A stretch of 64,000 bases of DNA. Origin: Streptomyces dioscori. Its GTDB lineage: Bacteria; Actinomycetota; Actinomycetes; Streptomycetales; Streptomycetaceae. Each line of letters starts with the position of its first letter. The first letter of the stretch is position 1. Shown here one piece after another: positions 24,646 to 32,150 of this stretch. The stretch spans positions 186,001 through 250,000 of the forward strand of contig NZ_KZ679046.1 of NCBI RefSeq assembly GCF_003024195.1, in the 5' to 3' direction. Under the pieces are notes generated by a model. The model had not been told where the DNA came from, did no database searches, and saw only the letters and a program-made list of their open reading frames with translations. The position numbers and the translations under genes were made by a program.

Positions 24646-24924
24646 CCCCGCTTCGTGGGCGCCTCTAGAGCCCCGGCCCACCACGGCCCCGACAGGGGCG
24701 TCTGAGGTCCCGGCCCGCCACCGGCCCCGTTAGGGGCGCGGGGAACTGCGCGAACGGCCCCCACCGGGCCGCACCGGGCATTCGACCCGCGGTCCCCCAT
24801 CCCAGGGGGCGGGGCGGGGCGGTCGTGCGTCGGCTGCGGGCCGGTGGGGGCTGGCCGCGCAGTTCCCCGCGCCCCTAAAAGCGGAAAGACCGCGCCGTTC
24901 CCGCGCCCCCAGGGAGCCTGCGGC
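24646..24924. repeat. Three dispersed-repeat cores between convergent genes
   Basis: One core in the plus orientation (about 24733) is followed by two in the minus orientation (about 24858 and 24892). Flanks CCCCCACCGGGCCGCA and TGCGGGCCGGTGGGGGCTGG are well preserved and complementary, so a stem spanning about 24733-24880 is possible. No ORF. Confidence 0.8.
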
Positions 24925-26157
24925 TCAGGCGCCCTTCCTGAGGACCTCCTCCAGGGTGCTCAGGGCCCCGCGCAGGTCCTCGTCCGTGATGGTGAGCGGC
25001 GGTGCCAGCCGGATCGTGGAGCCGTGGGTGTCCTTCACCAGGATTCCCTCGCGCATCAGCGACTCGCTGATCTCGCGGCCCGTCCCGATGGCGGGGTCGA
25101 TGTCGACGCCCGCCCACAGACCCCGCGCCCGGAACCCCCGGACCCCCTTGCCCACGAGGGCCGCAAGGCCGTCCCGCAGGAGCACGCCCGCCTCCTGTGC
25201 CCGGCGCTGGAACTCGCCCGTCTCCAGCAGTTCCACCATGGCGGAGCCGACCGCCGCGGCCAGCGGGTTGCCACCGAACGTCGAGCCGTGCTCGCCCGGC
25301 CGCAGTACCCCCAGCACCTCGCGCCGCGCGACCACCGCGGAGACCGGCACGATGCCGCCGCCGAGCGCCTTGCCGAGCAGCACCACGTCCGGGACGACGT
25401 CCTCGTGCTCGACGGCCAGCGTGCGGCCCGTACGGCCGAGGCCCGACTGGATCTCGTCGGCGATGAAGAGGCACCCGGCCCGCGTGGTCAGCTCGCGCAC
25501 ACCCCGCAGATAGCCGTCGTCCGGAATGACGACCCCCGCCTCGCCCTGGATCGGCTCGATCAGCACGGCCGCGGTCGTCTCGTCGATCGCCGCTTCGAGT
25601 GCGGCGAGGTCGTTGTACGGGACCACCCGGAAGCCGGGTGTGAAGGGGCCGAACCCGGAGCGGGCGCTCTCGTCGGTGGAGAAGCTGACGATGGTCGTCG
25701 TACGGCCGTGGAAGTTGTCGGCGGCCACGATGATCGTCGCCCGGTCGGCGGGGACGCCCTTGACCTCGTACGCCCATTTGCGGGCCACTTTGACGGCGCT
25801 CTCCACGGCCTCGGCGCCCGTGTTCATCGGCAGCACCATGTCCAGGCCGGTCAGCGCGGCCAGCGACTCGGCGAAGCCGGCCAGCCGGTCGTTGTGGAAG
25901 GCCCGCGAGGTCAGCGTCAGCTGGTCGAGCTGGCGGTGCGCGGCCTCGATCAGGGCCGGGTGGCGGTGCCCGAAGTTGAGCGCCGAGTAACCGGCCAGCA
26001 TGTCGAGGTAGCGGCGGCCCTCCACGTCCTCGACCCAGGCACCCTCGGCGCGGGCGACGACCACGGGCAGCGGGTGGTAGTTGTGCGCGAGGACGGGCTC
26101 CTCGGCGCTGATCAGCTCGGCGGACGAGCGCAGGGAACGGCTGGGCGCGACAGTCAT
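24925..26157 (-). CDS. rocD: Ornithine delta-aminotransferase
   Basis: PLP enzyme that converts ornithine and 2-oxoglutarate to glutamate-5-semialdehyde and glutamate. The 410-residue protein shows AEGAWVEDVEGRRYLDMLAG, NTGAEAVESAVKVARKWAYE, LFIADEIQSGLGRTG and the PLP lysine in LLGKALGGG (about residue 268). The pattern KVARKWAYEVKG is specific to OAT. ATG 26157 has AGGAG 8 bases upstream and overlaps the ddaH stop (ATGA), so the two are co-translated. This pairs citrulline production by DDAH with ornithine use. Confidence 0.95.
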   Translation of the reverse strand: MTVAPSRSLRSSAELISAEEPVLAHNYHPLPVVVARAEGAWVEDVEGRRYLDMLAGYSALNFGHRHPALIEAAHRQLDQLTLTSRAFHNDRLAGFAESLAALTGLDMVLPMNTGAEAVESAVKVARKWAYEVKGVPADRATIIVAADNFHGRTTTIVSFSTDESARSGFGPFTPGFRVVPYNDLAALEAAIDETTAAVLIEPIQGEAGVVIPDDGYLRGVRELTTRAGCLFIADEIQSGLGRTGRTLAVEHEDVVPDVVLLGKALGGGIVPVSAVVARREVLGVLRPGEHGSTFGGNPLAAAVGSAMVELLETGEFQRRAQEAGVLLRDGLAALVGKGVRGFRARGLWAGVDIDPAIGTGREISESLMREGILVKDTHGSTIRLAPPLTITDEDLRGALSTLEEVLRKGA

Positions 26158-26975
26158 GAGCGGATCTCCTGTGTGCAGCACTTGATGCCGCCGCCGGCCT
26201 TCTGGAACTCCGACAGGTCGACGGGGACGGGGACATAGCCGTGGCGGTCCAGTTCGCCCGCCAGGGCCTCGGCGCGCGGCGCGATGAAGACGTGGCGGCC
26301 GTCCGAGACGGAGTTCAGGCCGAACACCATGGCGTCCTCGCGGGTGGCGACCACCGCGTCCGGGAAGAGCAGGCGGAGTACTTCACGGCTGCCCGCGGAG
26401 AAGGCTTCCGGGTAGTACGCGATGTTCGCCTCGGGGCCGTCGTCGAGCACGAACAGCGCGGTGTCGAGGTGGTAGAAGCGAGGGTCGACCAGCGTGAGGC
26501 TGACCGTGGGGACGCCGAAGTACTCCTGCACCTCGTGATGGGCGGACCGTGCCGTACGGAACCCGGTGCCGGCCAGCAGATGGCGGCCGGCGAACACCAG
26601 GTCGCCCTCGCCCTCGCACACCGATTCGGGCCGGTGGACGTCGAAGCCCGCGCTCTTGAACCACGTCTCGTACGCGCTCGACTCCGGGCGGCGCTGCGGC
26701 GCGTGGAAGAGCGAGCCGAAGACCCGGCCCGCGACGACGAGCGCCGAGTTCGCGGCGAAGACCATGTCCGGCAGACCGGCGACCGGCTCCACGCTGTCGA
26801 CGGTGTGGCCGTGGGCGCGGTAGGCGGAGATCAGCTCCGACCACTGGCCCCGGGCCAGATCGACGTCGACCTGCGTGTCCTCACGCATCCAGGGATTGAT
26901 GGCGTACTGCACGGCGAAGTGTCTGGGTTCGCAGACCAGGAACCGCCTGGGGCGCGGCACACGACTCATGGGCAC
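26154..26975 (-). CDS. ddaH: Dimethylargininase (DDAH)
   Basis: Hydrolyses methylated arginines to citrulline and methylamines. The 273-residue member of the guanidino-modifying superfamily has FAANSALVVAGRVF, YHLDTALFVLDDG (catalytic His region) and the C-terminal nucleophile in GGGIKCCTQE (C266/C267). GTG 26975 is taken because GGAGGAA lies 7 bases upstream; ATG 26969 would remove two residues. It forms an operon with rocD, and the adjacent Lrp-type gene is the probable regulator. Confidence 0.9.
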   Translation of the reverse strand: MPMSRVPRPRRFLVCEPRHFAVQYAINPWMREDTQVDVDLARGQWSELISAYRAHGHTVDSVEPVAGLPDMVFAANSALVVAGRVFGSLFHAPQRRPESSAYETWFKSAGFDVHRPESVCEGEGDLVFAGRHLLAGTGFRTARSAHHEVQEYFGVPTVSLTLVDPRFYHLDTALFVLDDGPEANIAYYPEAFSAGSREVLRLLFPDAVVATREDAMVFGLNSVSDGRHVFIAPRAEALAGELDRHGYVPVPVDLSEFQKAGGGIKCCTQEIRS

Positions 26976-27150
26976 AGAGGGGTTCCTCCGCTTTCCTGAG
27001 GTGTCGGGTGGGATGCCTCAACGGTAGAAAGCGGGGGAGCGGCGCGACAAGAATCGGGAATTGCGCGCTGCCGAAGAAACGCTGCGTCTTGGGGCCGTTC
27101 GGCGCACGATCGGTGCGTGATTGACCCGAACGGGTGGAGGAACGGCGGAT
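26976..27150. other. Intergenic region upstream of ddaH-rocD
   Basis: These 175 bp should hold the ddaH promoter. AAGAAACGCTGCGTCTT (about 27074-27090) is an imperfect dyad around ACGC/GCGT that could serve as an Lrp-type site; this is weak. An ACCCG-AA-CGGGT dyad (27123-27134) lies after the Lrp gene. Confidence 0.35.
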
Positions 27151-27639
27151 TCAGGCTTCCGGGGCCGGCTGGCTCGCCCCCGCCTCGGGGCTCTCCGGCA
27201 GCAGATGCGACAGCACCATGAAGCTGACCGTCTTGCGGATGAACGGCTCCACCCGGATCCGCTCAAGCACCTCCTCGAAGTGCTCCACGTCCCGGGCCCG
27301 TACATGCAGCAGCGCGTCCGCCCCACCGGTCACCGTCATCGCGGCCGTGATCTCCGGATGGTTGCGCACCACTTCCGCGAGCCGCCGCGGCGGCGCCGCG
27401 CCCTCGCAGTACACCTCTACGTACGCCTCCGTGCGCCAGCCCAGCGCGGCCGGTTTCACCGTCGCCGTGAACCCCGTGATCACGCCCGTCTCGCGCAGCC
27501 GGTCGGCCCGGCGCTTGACCGCGGTGGCGGACAGCCCGATCGCCGCGCCGATCTCGGCGAAACTCGTGCGGGCGTTCGCCATCAGAGCCGTGACGATCTT
27601 CCGGTCGAGATCGTCGAAGGGCGCGGACACGGGTCTCAT
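27151..27639 (-). CDS. Lrp/AsnC-family regulator
   Basis: The 162-residue regulator has an N-terminal winged HTH (DDLDRKIVTALMANARTSFA and IGLSATAVKRRADRLRETGV, residues 8-55) and a C-terminal RAM/effector domain with VTGGADALLHVRARDVEHFE. It probably senses an amino acid. Co-orientation directly upstream of ddaH-rocD suggests control of arginine/ornithine catabolism (inference). ATG 27639 (MRPVSAPFDDLD) is chosen; upstream codons are non-homologous. It is divergent from the LytTR gene across 133 bp. Confidence 0.93.
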   Translation of the reverse strand: MRPVSAPFDDLDRKIVTALMANARTSFAEIGAAIGLSATAVKRRADRLRETGVITGFTATVKPAALGWRTEAYVEVYCEGAAPPRRLAEVVRNHPEITAAMTVTGGADALLHVRARDVEHFEEVLERIRVEPFIRKTVSFMVLSHLLPESPEAGASQPAPEA

Positions 27640-27772
27640 GCGGGCACTGTATCCAGCGGCGATGCGGCAGTGACGCGGTGGCGGTGCAGCGGCGATCCGG
27701 CCGAGGTTCCAGCGCCGACGCCCGTGCCCGCCGCATGTGCAGGCGCGCGGATTGCTCCTACACTCCGGGTTC

Positions 27773-28528
27773 ATGCTGCGCGCCCTCGCCGTCGACGACG
27801 AACCGCCCTCCCTCGAAGAGCTGCTCTATCTGCTGGACGCCGATCCACGGGTGAGCAGCGTCGAGGGCGCGAGCGACGCCACGGCCGCGCTGCGGCGGAT
27901 CAACCGGGCCCTGGACAGCGGCCCGGACGGCGACGAGGGCATCGACGTCGTCTTCCTCGACATCCATATGCCCGGTCTCGACGGACTCGACATGGCACGG
28001 CTGCTCGCCGGGTTCGCCAAGCCGCCGCTCGTGGTGTTCGTCACCGCGCACGAGGGGTTCGCCGTCCAGGCCTTCGACCTCAAGGCCGTCGACTACGTCC
28101 TGAAACCGGTCCGCAGGGAACGCCTCGCCGAGGCCGTGCGCCGGGCCGTGGAGCAGATGGACGCGGCCCCGCTGATACCCGTGCACGAGCCCGACCCGGA
28201 CCACATATCGGTCGAGCTCGGCGGGGTCACCCGGTTCGTCGCCGTCGAGGACATCACGCATGTCGAGGCCCACGGCGACTACGCGCGACTGCACACCGAC
28301 CAGGGCAGCCACCTCGTCCGCATCCCCCTGTCCACCCTTGAGGAACGCTGGCGCTCACGCGGTTTCGTCCGTATCCACCGCCGCCATCTCGTCGCTCTCG
28401 GTCACATCAGCGAACTCCGCCTGGACGCGGGTACGGTGAGCGTCCTGGTCGAGTCGGTCGAACTCCAGGTCAGCCGCCGCCACGCACGGGAACTGCGGGA
28501 CCTGCTGATGCGCCGGACCGCGAGCTGA
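27773..28528 (+). CDS. LytTR-family response regulator
   Basis: The 251-residue protein has an N-terminal receiver with LAVDDEPPSLEELLYLL, the phospho-acceptor D63 in VVFLDIHMPGLDGL and VDYVLKPV with the conserved Lys, followed by a LytTR DNA-binding domain from about residue 144 (HISVELGGVTRFVAVEDITH, VRIHRRHLVALGHI). It is the cognate regulator of the LytS-type kinase encoded three genes downstream. ATG 27773. The kinase is unusually separated from it by a small membrane protein and a symporter. Confidence 0.95.
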   Translation: MLRALAVDDEPPSLEELLYLLDADPRVSSVEGASDATAALRRINRALDSGPDGDEGIDVVFLDIHMPGLDGLDMARLLAGFAKPPLVVFVTAHEGFAVQAFDLKAVDYVLKPVRRERLAEAVRRAVEQMDAAPLIPVHEPDPDHISVELGGVTRFVAVEDITHVEAHGDYARLHTDQGSHLVRIPLSTLEERWRSRGFVRIHRRHLVALGHISELRLDAGTVSVLVESVELQVSRRHARELRDLLMRRTAS

Positions 28529-28538
28529 GGAGGCGCAG

Positions 28539-28913
28539 GTGCCCCACGACCCCACCGACCGGCGTGTCCCGACCGACCGCCGGGTCGTCGTCACCGGCCC
28601 GCCGCGCCGTACGCGTCCGCTGTCCCGCTCCCGGCCGCGGACCGAGATCGACGAGCAGACCACGCTCGGCCACACCTACGTCCGCTCCCTGATGCGCAGC
28701 CAGCTGCGGGCCGCGCTCACCGTCTTCGCCGTACTCATCCTCTTCGTGGGCCCGCTGCCGCTGGTGTTCACCGTGCTGGGAGACAGTTCGAGCCTCGAAT
28801 GGATCGTGCTCGGCTTCTGCGTCTACCCGCCGCTGGTGCTCCTCGCCGGCTGGTACGTGCGCCGCGCCGACCGCAACGAGAAGGACTTCGTCCGTCTCGT
28901 GGAGGACCGCTGA
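28539..28913 (+). CDS. Small two-helix membrane protein associated with the symporter
   Basis: The 124-residue protein has an Arg-rich, disordered cytoplasmic N-terminus (residues 1-45), then two hydrophobic segments, about 56-80 and 87-108, ending in WYVRRADRNEKDFVRLVEDR. This resembles the DUF485/DUF4212-type small partner encoded before acetate-type SSS symporters. GTG 28539 has GAGGAGG 6 bases upstream, and the stop is 4 bases before the symporter start. It probably assists symporter assembly or activity (inference). Confidence 0.85.
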   Translation: MPHDPTDRRVPTDRRVVVTGPPRRTRPLSRSRPRTEIDEQTTLGHTYVRSLMRSQLRAALTVFAVLILFVGPLPLVFTVLGDSSSLEWIVLGFCVYPPLVLLAGWYVRRADRNEKDFVRLVEDR

Positions 28914-28917
28914 GCAC

Positions 28918-30690
28918 GTGAACGAGAACTACGCCGTTCCGGCGGTCGCCCTCGTGGTCGTCGCGACCGTCTTCGTCGGCGCCTTCGGACTGCGCATCTC
29001 CCGCACCACCTCCGACTTCTACGTGGCCTCCCGCACGGTCGGCCCCGGCCTGAACGCGGCGGCCATCAGCGGCGAGTACCTCTCGGCCGCCTCCTTCCTC
29101 GGCATCGCGGGCCTCGTCCTCGTCCAGGGCCCGGACATGCTCTGGTACCCGGTCGGCTACACCGCCGGCTATCTCGTCCTGCTGATCTTCGTCGCGGCCC
29201 CGCTGCGCCGCTCGGGCGCGTACACGCTGCCGGACTTCGCCGAGGCGCGGCTCGCCTCGCAGGGCATGCGCCGGCTGGCCGGAGCCTTCGTCGTCGGGGT
29301 CGGCTGGCTGTACCTGCTGCCCCAGCTCCAGGGCGCGGGGCTGACGCTGAACGTGCTCACCGGCGCGTCCAAGTCCCTCGGCGGTGTCATCGTCGCGGTC
29401 GTCGTGGTGGCGACCGTCGCCGCGGGCGGTATGCGCAGCATCACCTTCGTCCAGGCCTTCCAGTACTGGCTCAAGCTCACCGCCCTGCTCGTCCCCGCGC
29501 TCTTCCTCGTCCTCGCCTGGCAGGACGACGGGGCACCGCGCCACGCCTTCGACGAACCGGCCACGTTCCGCGAACACCGGGTCGTACGCATCGACGCCGG
29601 ACTCGACCTGAAGCTCGCCGGGCCGCTGACCGTCACCGCGGACGGCACGGTCGACGGCGTGCGGTACGAGGACCGGCAGGTCAGGCTGCCCGCGGGCGTC
29701 CACCGCATCGAGCGGGGCACCCGGCTGTCCTTCAGCAAGGGCGACCCCGTGCCCGTCGCCGACCGCGGCGACAACGGCGGCATGTCCACCTCGCTCGCCG
29801 CGGGCCGCGAGGAACGGCCGCTGTACGCCACGTACGGGCTGATCCTCGCCACCTTCCTCGGCACCATGGGGCTGCCGCACGTCGTCGTGCGCTTCTACAC
29901 CAGCCCGCACGGCGTGGCCGCCCGCCGTACCACCGTCGTCGTGCTCATGATGATCGGCTTCTTCTACCTCATCCCACCGCTCTACGGCGCCCTGGGCCGC
30001 CTGTACGCCCCCGAGCTGACCCTGACAGGGGACGCGGACGCCGCCGTGCTGCTGCTGCCCGACCGGGTCGTCGGCGGACTCGGCGGGGACCTGCTCGGCG
30101 CACTGGTGGCCGGCGGGGCCTTCGCCGCGTTCCTGTCCACCGCGTCCGGTCTGACCATGGCCGTGGCGGGCGTGCTCACCCAGGACGTGCTGCCCTCCCG
30201 GGGCGTACGGCACTTCCGGCTCGGCACGGTCCTGTCCATGATCGTGCCGCTCGCGGCGAGCATGCTCGTGGGCGGACTGCCCGTCGCCGACGCCGTGGGG
30301 CTCGCCTTCGCGGTCTCCGCCTCGTCGTTCTGCCCGCTGCTCGTCCTCGGCATCTGGTGGCACCGGCTCACCCCGCCCGGCGCGGCGGCCGGGATGCTCG
30401 TCGGCGGCGGCTCGGCGCTCCTCGCGGTCGCGGCCACCATGGCCGGTTTCCCCGGGACGGGCTCACTGCACGCGCTGCTCGCCTGGCCCGCGCTGTGGTC
30501 GGTGCCCCTGGGCTTCCTCACCATGGTGCTGGTGTCGCTGGCGACGCCCCGGCGCGTCCCGGCCGGGACGGCGGCCATCCTCGCCCGCTTCCATCTGCCG
30601 GAGGAACTCGCCGGGGGCCAGGTGCGCACGGAGGCGAAGGGGAGCCCGGAGATCAAGGGGAGCACGGAGAGCAAGGAGATCAAGGCGTGA
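28918..30690 (+). CDS. Sodium/solute symporter (SSS family, acetate-permease-like)
   Basis: The 590-residue carrier has about 13 membrane segments. Diagnostic parts are SDFYVASRTVGPGLNAAAIS, GEYLSAASFLGIAGLVLVQG, PDMLWYPVGYTAGYL and TFLGTMGLPHVVVRFYT, as in ActP/MctC-type monocarboxylate transporters. Residues ~203-299 form a long non-membrane insertion between helices, rich in charged residues, that ordinary ActP proteins lack or have shorter. GTG 28918 follows the small protein by 4 bases. The C-terminus ends in Lys/Glu/Ser repeats (KGSPEIKGSTESKEIKA). It is coupled to the kinase by GTGA. Confidence 0.93.
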   Translation: MNENYAVPAVALVVVATVFVGAFGLRISRTTSDFYVASRTVGPGLNAAAISGEYLSAASFLGIAGLVLVQGPDMLWYPVGYTAGYLVLLIFVAAPLRRSGAYTLPDFAEARLASQGMRRLAGAFVVGVGWLYLLPQLQGAGLTLNVLTGASKSLGGVIVAVVVVATVAAGGMRSITFVQAFQYWLKLTALLVPALFLVLAWQDDGAPRHAFDEPATFREHRVVRIDAGLDLKLAGPLTVTADGTVDGVRYEDRQVRLPAGVHRIERGTRLSFSKGDPVPVADRGDNGGMSTSLAAGREERPLYATYGLILATFLGTMGLPHVVVRFYTSPHGVAARRTTVVVLMMIGFFYLIPPLYGALGRLYAPELTLTGDADAAVLLLPDRVVGGLGGDLLGALVAGGAFAAFLSTASGLTMAVAGVLTQDVLPSRGVRHFRLGTVLSMIVPLAASMLVGGLPVADAVGLAFAVSASSFCPLLVLGIWWHRLTPPGAAAGMLVGGGSALLAVAATMAGFPGTGSLHALLAWPALWSVPLGFLTMVLVSLATPRRVPAGTAAILARFHLPEELAGGQVRTEAKGSPEIKGSTESKEIKA

Positions 30691-31901
30691 GCGGATTCCT
30701 GGCGGGCCTCTGCGTGGCCGTGCTGCCGCTGCTGGCGGCCGGATTCTGGTTCGGCCGGCGCACCGCGCACTCGCCGAGCCCCGGCGGCCTCGGCACCCCC
30801 GTCGAGCACGCCACCTTCGAGACCCTGCACACCGCGTCCCTCGCCGCGCCCCCGCTGCGCGCGGGCCTCACCGGTGAGACGGCCCGCAAATCCGCGCGAC
30901 GGCTGCGCACCCTGCTCGGCACCGACGCGCTCTGCCTCACCGACCAGGAGACCGTGCTGGCCTGGGAGGGCGCCGGCGAGCACCACCGGGAACAGATCAT
31001 GGAACGGATCGGCGGCCCCCTGGAGACCGGCCGCGGGGAGGCCTTCCGCCTCGTCTGCGACGAGCCCTACTGCCCGCTGCGCTGGGCCGTCGTCGCCCCG
31101 CTCACCGTCGACGACCGGGTGTACGGCGCACTCGTCGCCTGCGCGCCCCGCGAGTCCGCCGTGCTCGTACGGGCCACCGGGGAGGTCGCCCGCTGGGTGT
31201 CGGTCCAGCTGGAACTCGCCGACCTCGACCAGTCCCGTACCCGGCTGATCGAGGCCGAGATCAAGGCGCTGCGGGCCCAGATATCCCCGCACTTCATCTT
31301 CAACTCGCTCGCCGTGATCGCCTCGTTCGTCCGCACCGACCCCGAGCGGGCCCGCGAACTGCTCCTCGAATTCGCCGACTTCACCCGCTACTCGTTCCGC
31401 AGGCACGGCGACTTCACCACCCTCGCCGACGAACTGCACGCCATCGACCACTACCTGGCACTGGTCCGGGCGCGCTTCGGCGACCGGCTCTCGGTCACCC
31501 TGCAGATCGCGCCCGAGGTGCTGCCGGTGACCCTGCCCTTCCTCTGCCTCCAGCCGCTGGTCGAGAACGCCGTGAAGCACGGCCTGGAGGGCGGCACGGT
31601 CAAGGTCGACAAGAGCCGTATCAGCATCACCGCGCAGGACGCCGGCGCCGAGGCGCTCGTCGTCATCGAGGACGACGGGCCGGGCATGGACCCCGGCCGG
31701 CTGCGTCGCATCCTGGCGGGGGAGACCGACCCGTCGGACGGCATCGGTCTGTCGAACGTCGACGACCGGCTGCGTCAGGTCTACGGGGACGACTACGGCC
31801 TCGTCATCGAGACCGCTCCGGGCGCGGGCATGAAAATCACCGCCCGGTTGCCGAAGTACCAGCCGGGCGTGCACTCGGCGGGGCTGCTGGCCCGCGAATG
31901 A
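30687..31901 (+). CDS. LytS-type sensor histidine kinase
   Basis: The 404-residue membrane kinase has one N-terminal TM (residues 2-23), a GAF-like sensor region about 60-170, and a His_kinase domain with H202 in ISPHFIFNSL, a LVENAVKHG N box near 293, DDGPGMD and GIGLSNVDDRL. GTG 30687 overlaps the symporter stop. It is expected to phosphorylate the LytTR protein at the head of the operon; physical coupling to the symporter suggests sensing of a transported carboxylate (inference). Confidence 0.94.
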   Translation: MSGFLAGLCVAVLPLLAAGFWFGRRTAHSPSPGGLGTPVEHATFETLHTASLAAPPLRAGLTGETARKSARRLRTLLGTDALCLTDQETVLAWEGAGEHHREQIMERIGGPLETGRGEAFRLVCDEPYCPLRWAVVAPLTVDDRVYGALVACAPRESAVLVRATGEVARWVSVQLELADLDQSRTRLIEAEIKALRAQISPHFIFNSLAVIASFVRTDPERARELLLEFADFTRYSFRRHGDFTTLADELHAIDHYLALVRARFGDRLSVTLQIAPEVLPVTLPFLCLQPLVENAVKHGLEGGTVKVDKSRISITAQDAGAEALVVIEDDGPGMDPGRLRRILAGETDPSDGIGLSNVDDRLRQVYGDDYGLVIETAPGAGMKITARLPKYQPGVHSAGLLARE

Positions 31902-31916
31902 CCCGCGAACGAGCCC

Positions 31917-31945
31917 CCCGGGAAAGAGCTACAGGGCTTCCCGGG
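31917..31945. terminator. Terminator between convergent kinase and small membrane gene
   Basis: CCCGGGAA pairs with TTCCCGGG around 13 bases, starting 16 bases past the kinase stop. It could serve both convergent transcripts. Confidence 0.7.
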
Positions 31946-31978
31946 AGACCGGTCTCGCCATACTCGTCGCGCGGTGCC

Positions 31979-32137
31979 TCAGGTGGGCCGGGAGGCCACC
32001 ATCGCCAGGGTGATCAGACCGAGCACCACCCAGCCGAACCACAGCCAGCCGCTGCTGCCGAGCGCCACCGTGTAGGCCGTGACCATCACCAGGCCGCCGA
32101 CGGTGAGCACTCCCATGGTCTTCGTGGAACCGGGCAT
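31979..32137 (-). CDS. 52-residue membrane protein
   Basis: The tiny protein has two short hydrophobic segments, VLTVGGLVMVTAYTVAL and WLWFGWVVLGLITLAMVA. The start is ATG 32137, whose strong Shine-Dalgarno GAGGAGGG overlaps the stop region of the upstream Ser/Thr kinase gene, so it is translated from the same message. I do not recognise a named family. It may be an accessory of the kinase/lipoprotein unit. Confidence 0.8.
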   Translation of the reverse strand: MPGSTKTMGVLTVGGLVMVTAYTVALGSSGWLWFGWVVLGLITLAMVASRPT

Positions 32138-32150
32138 CGCAACACCCTCC

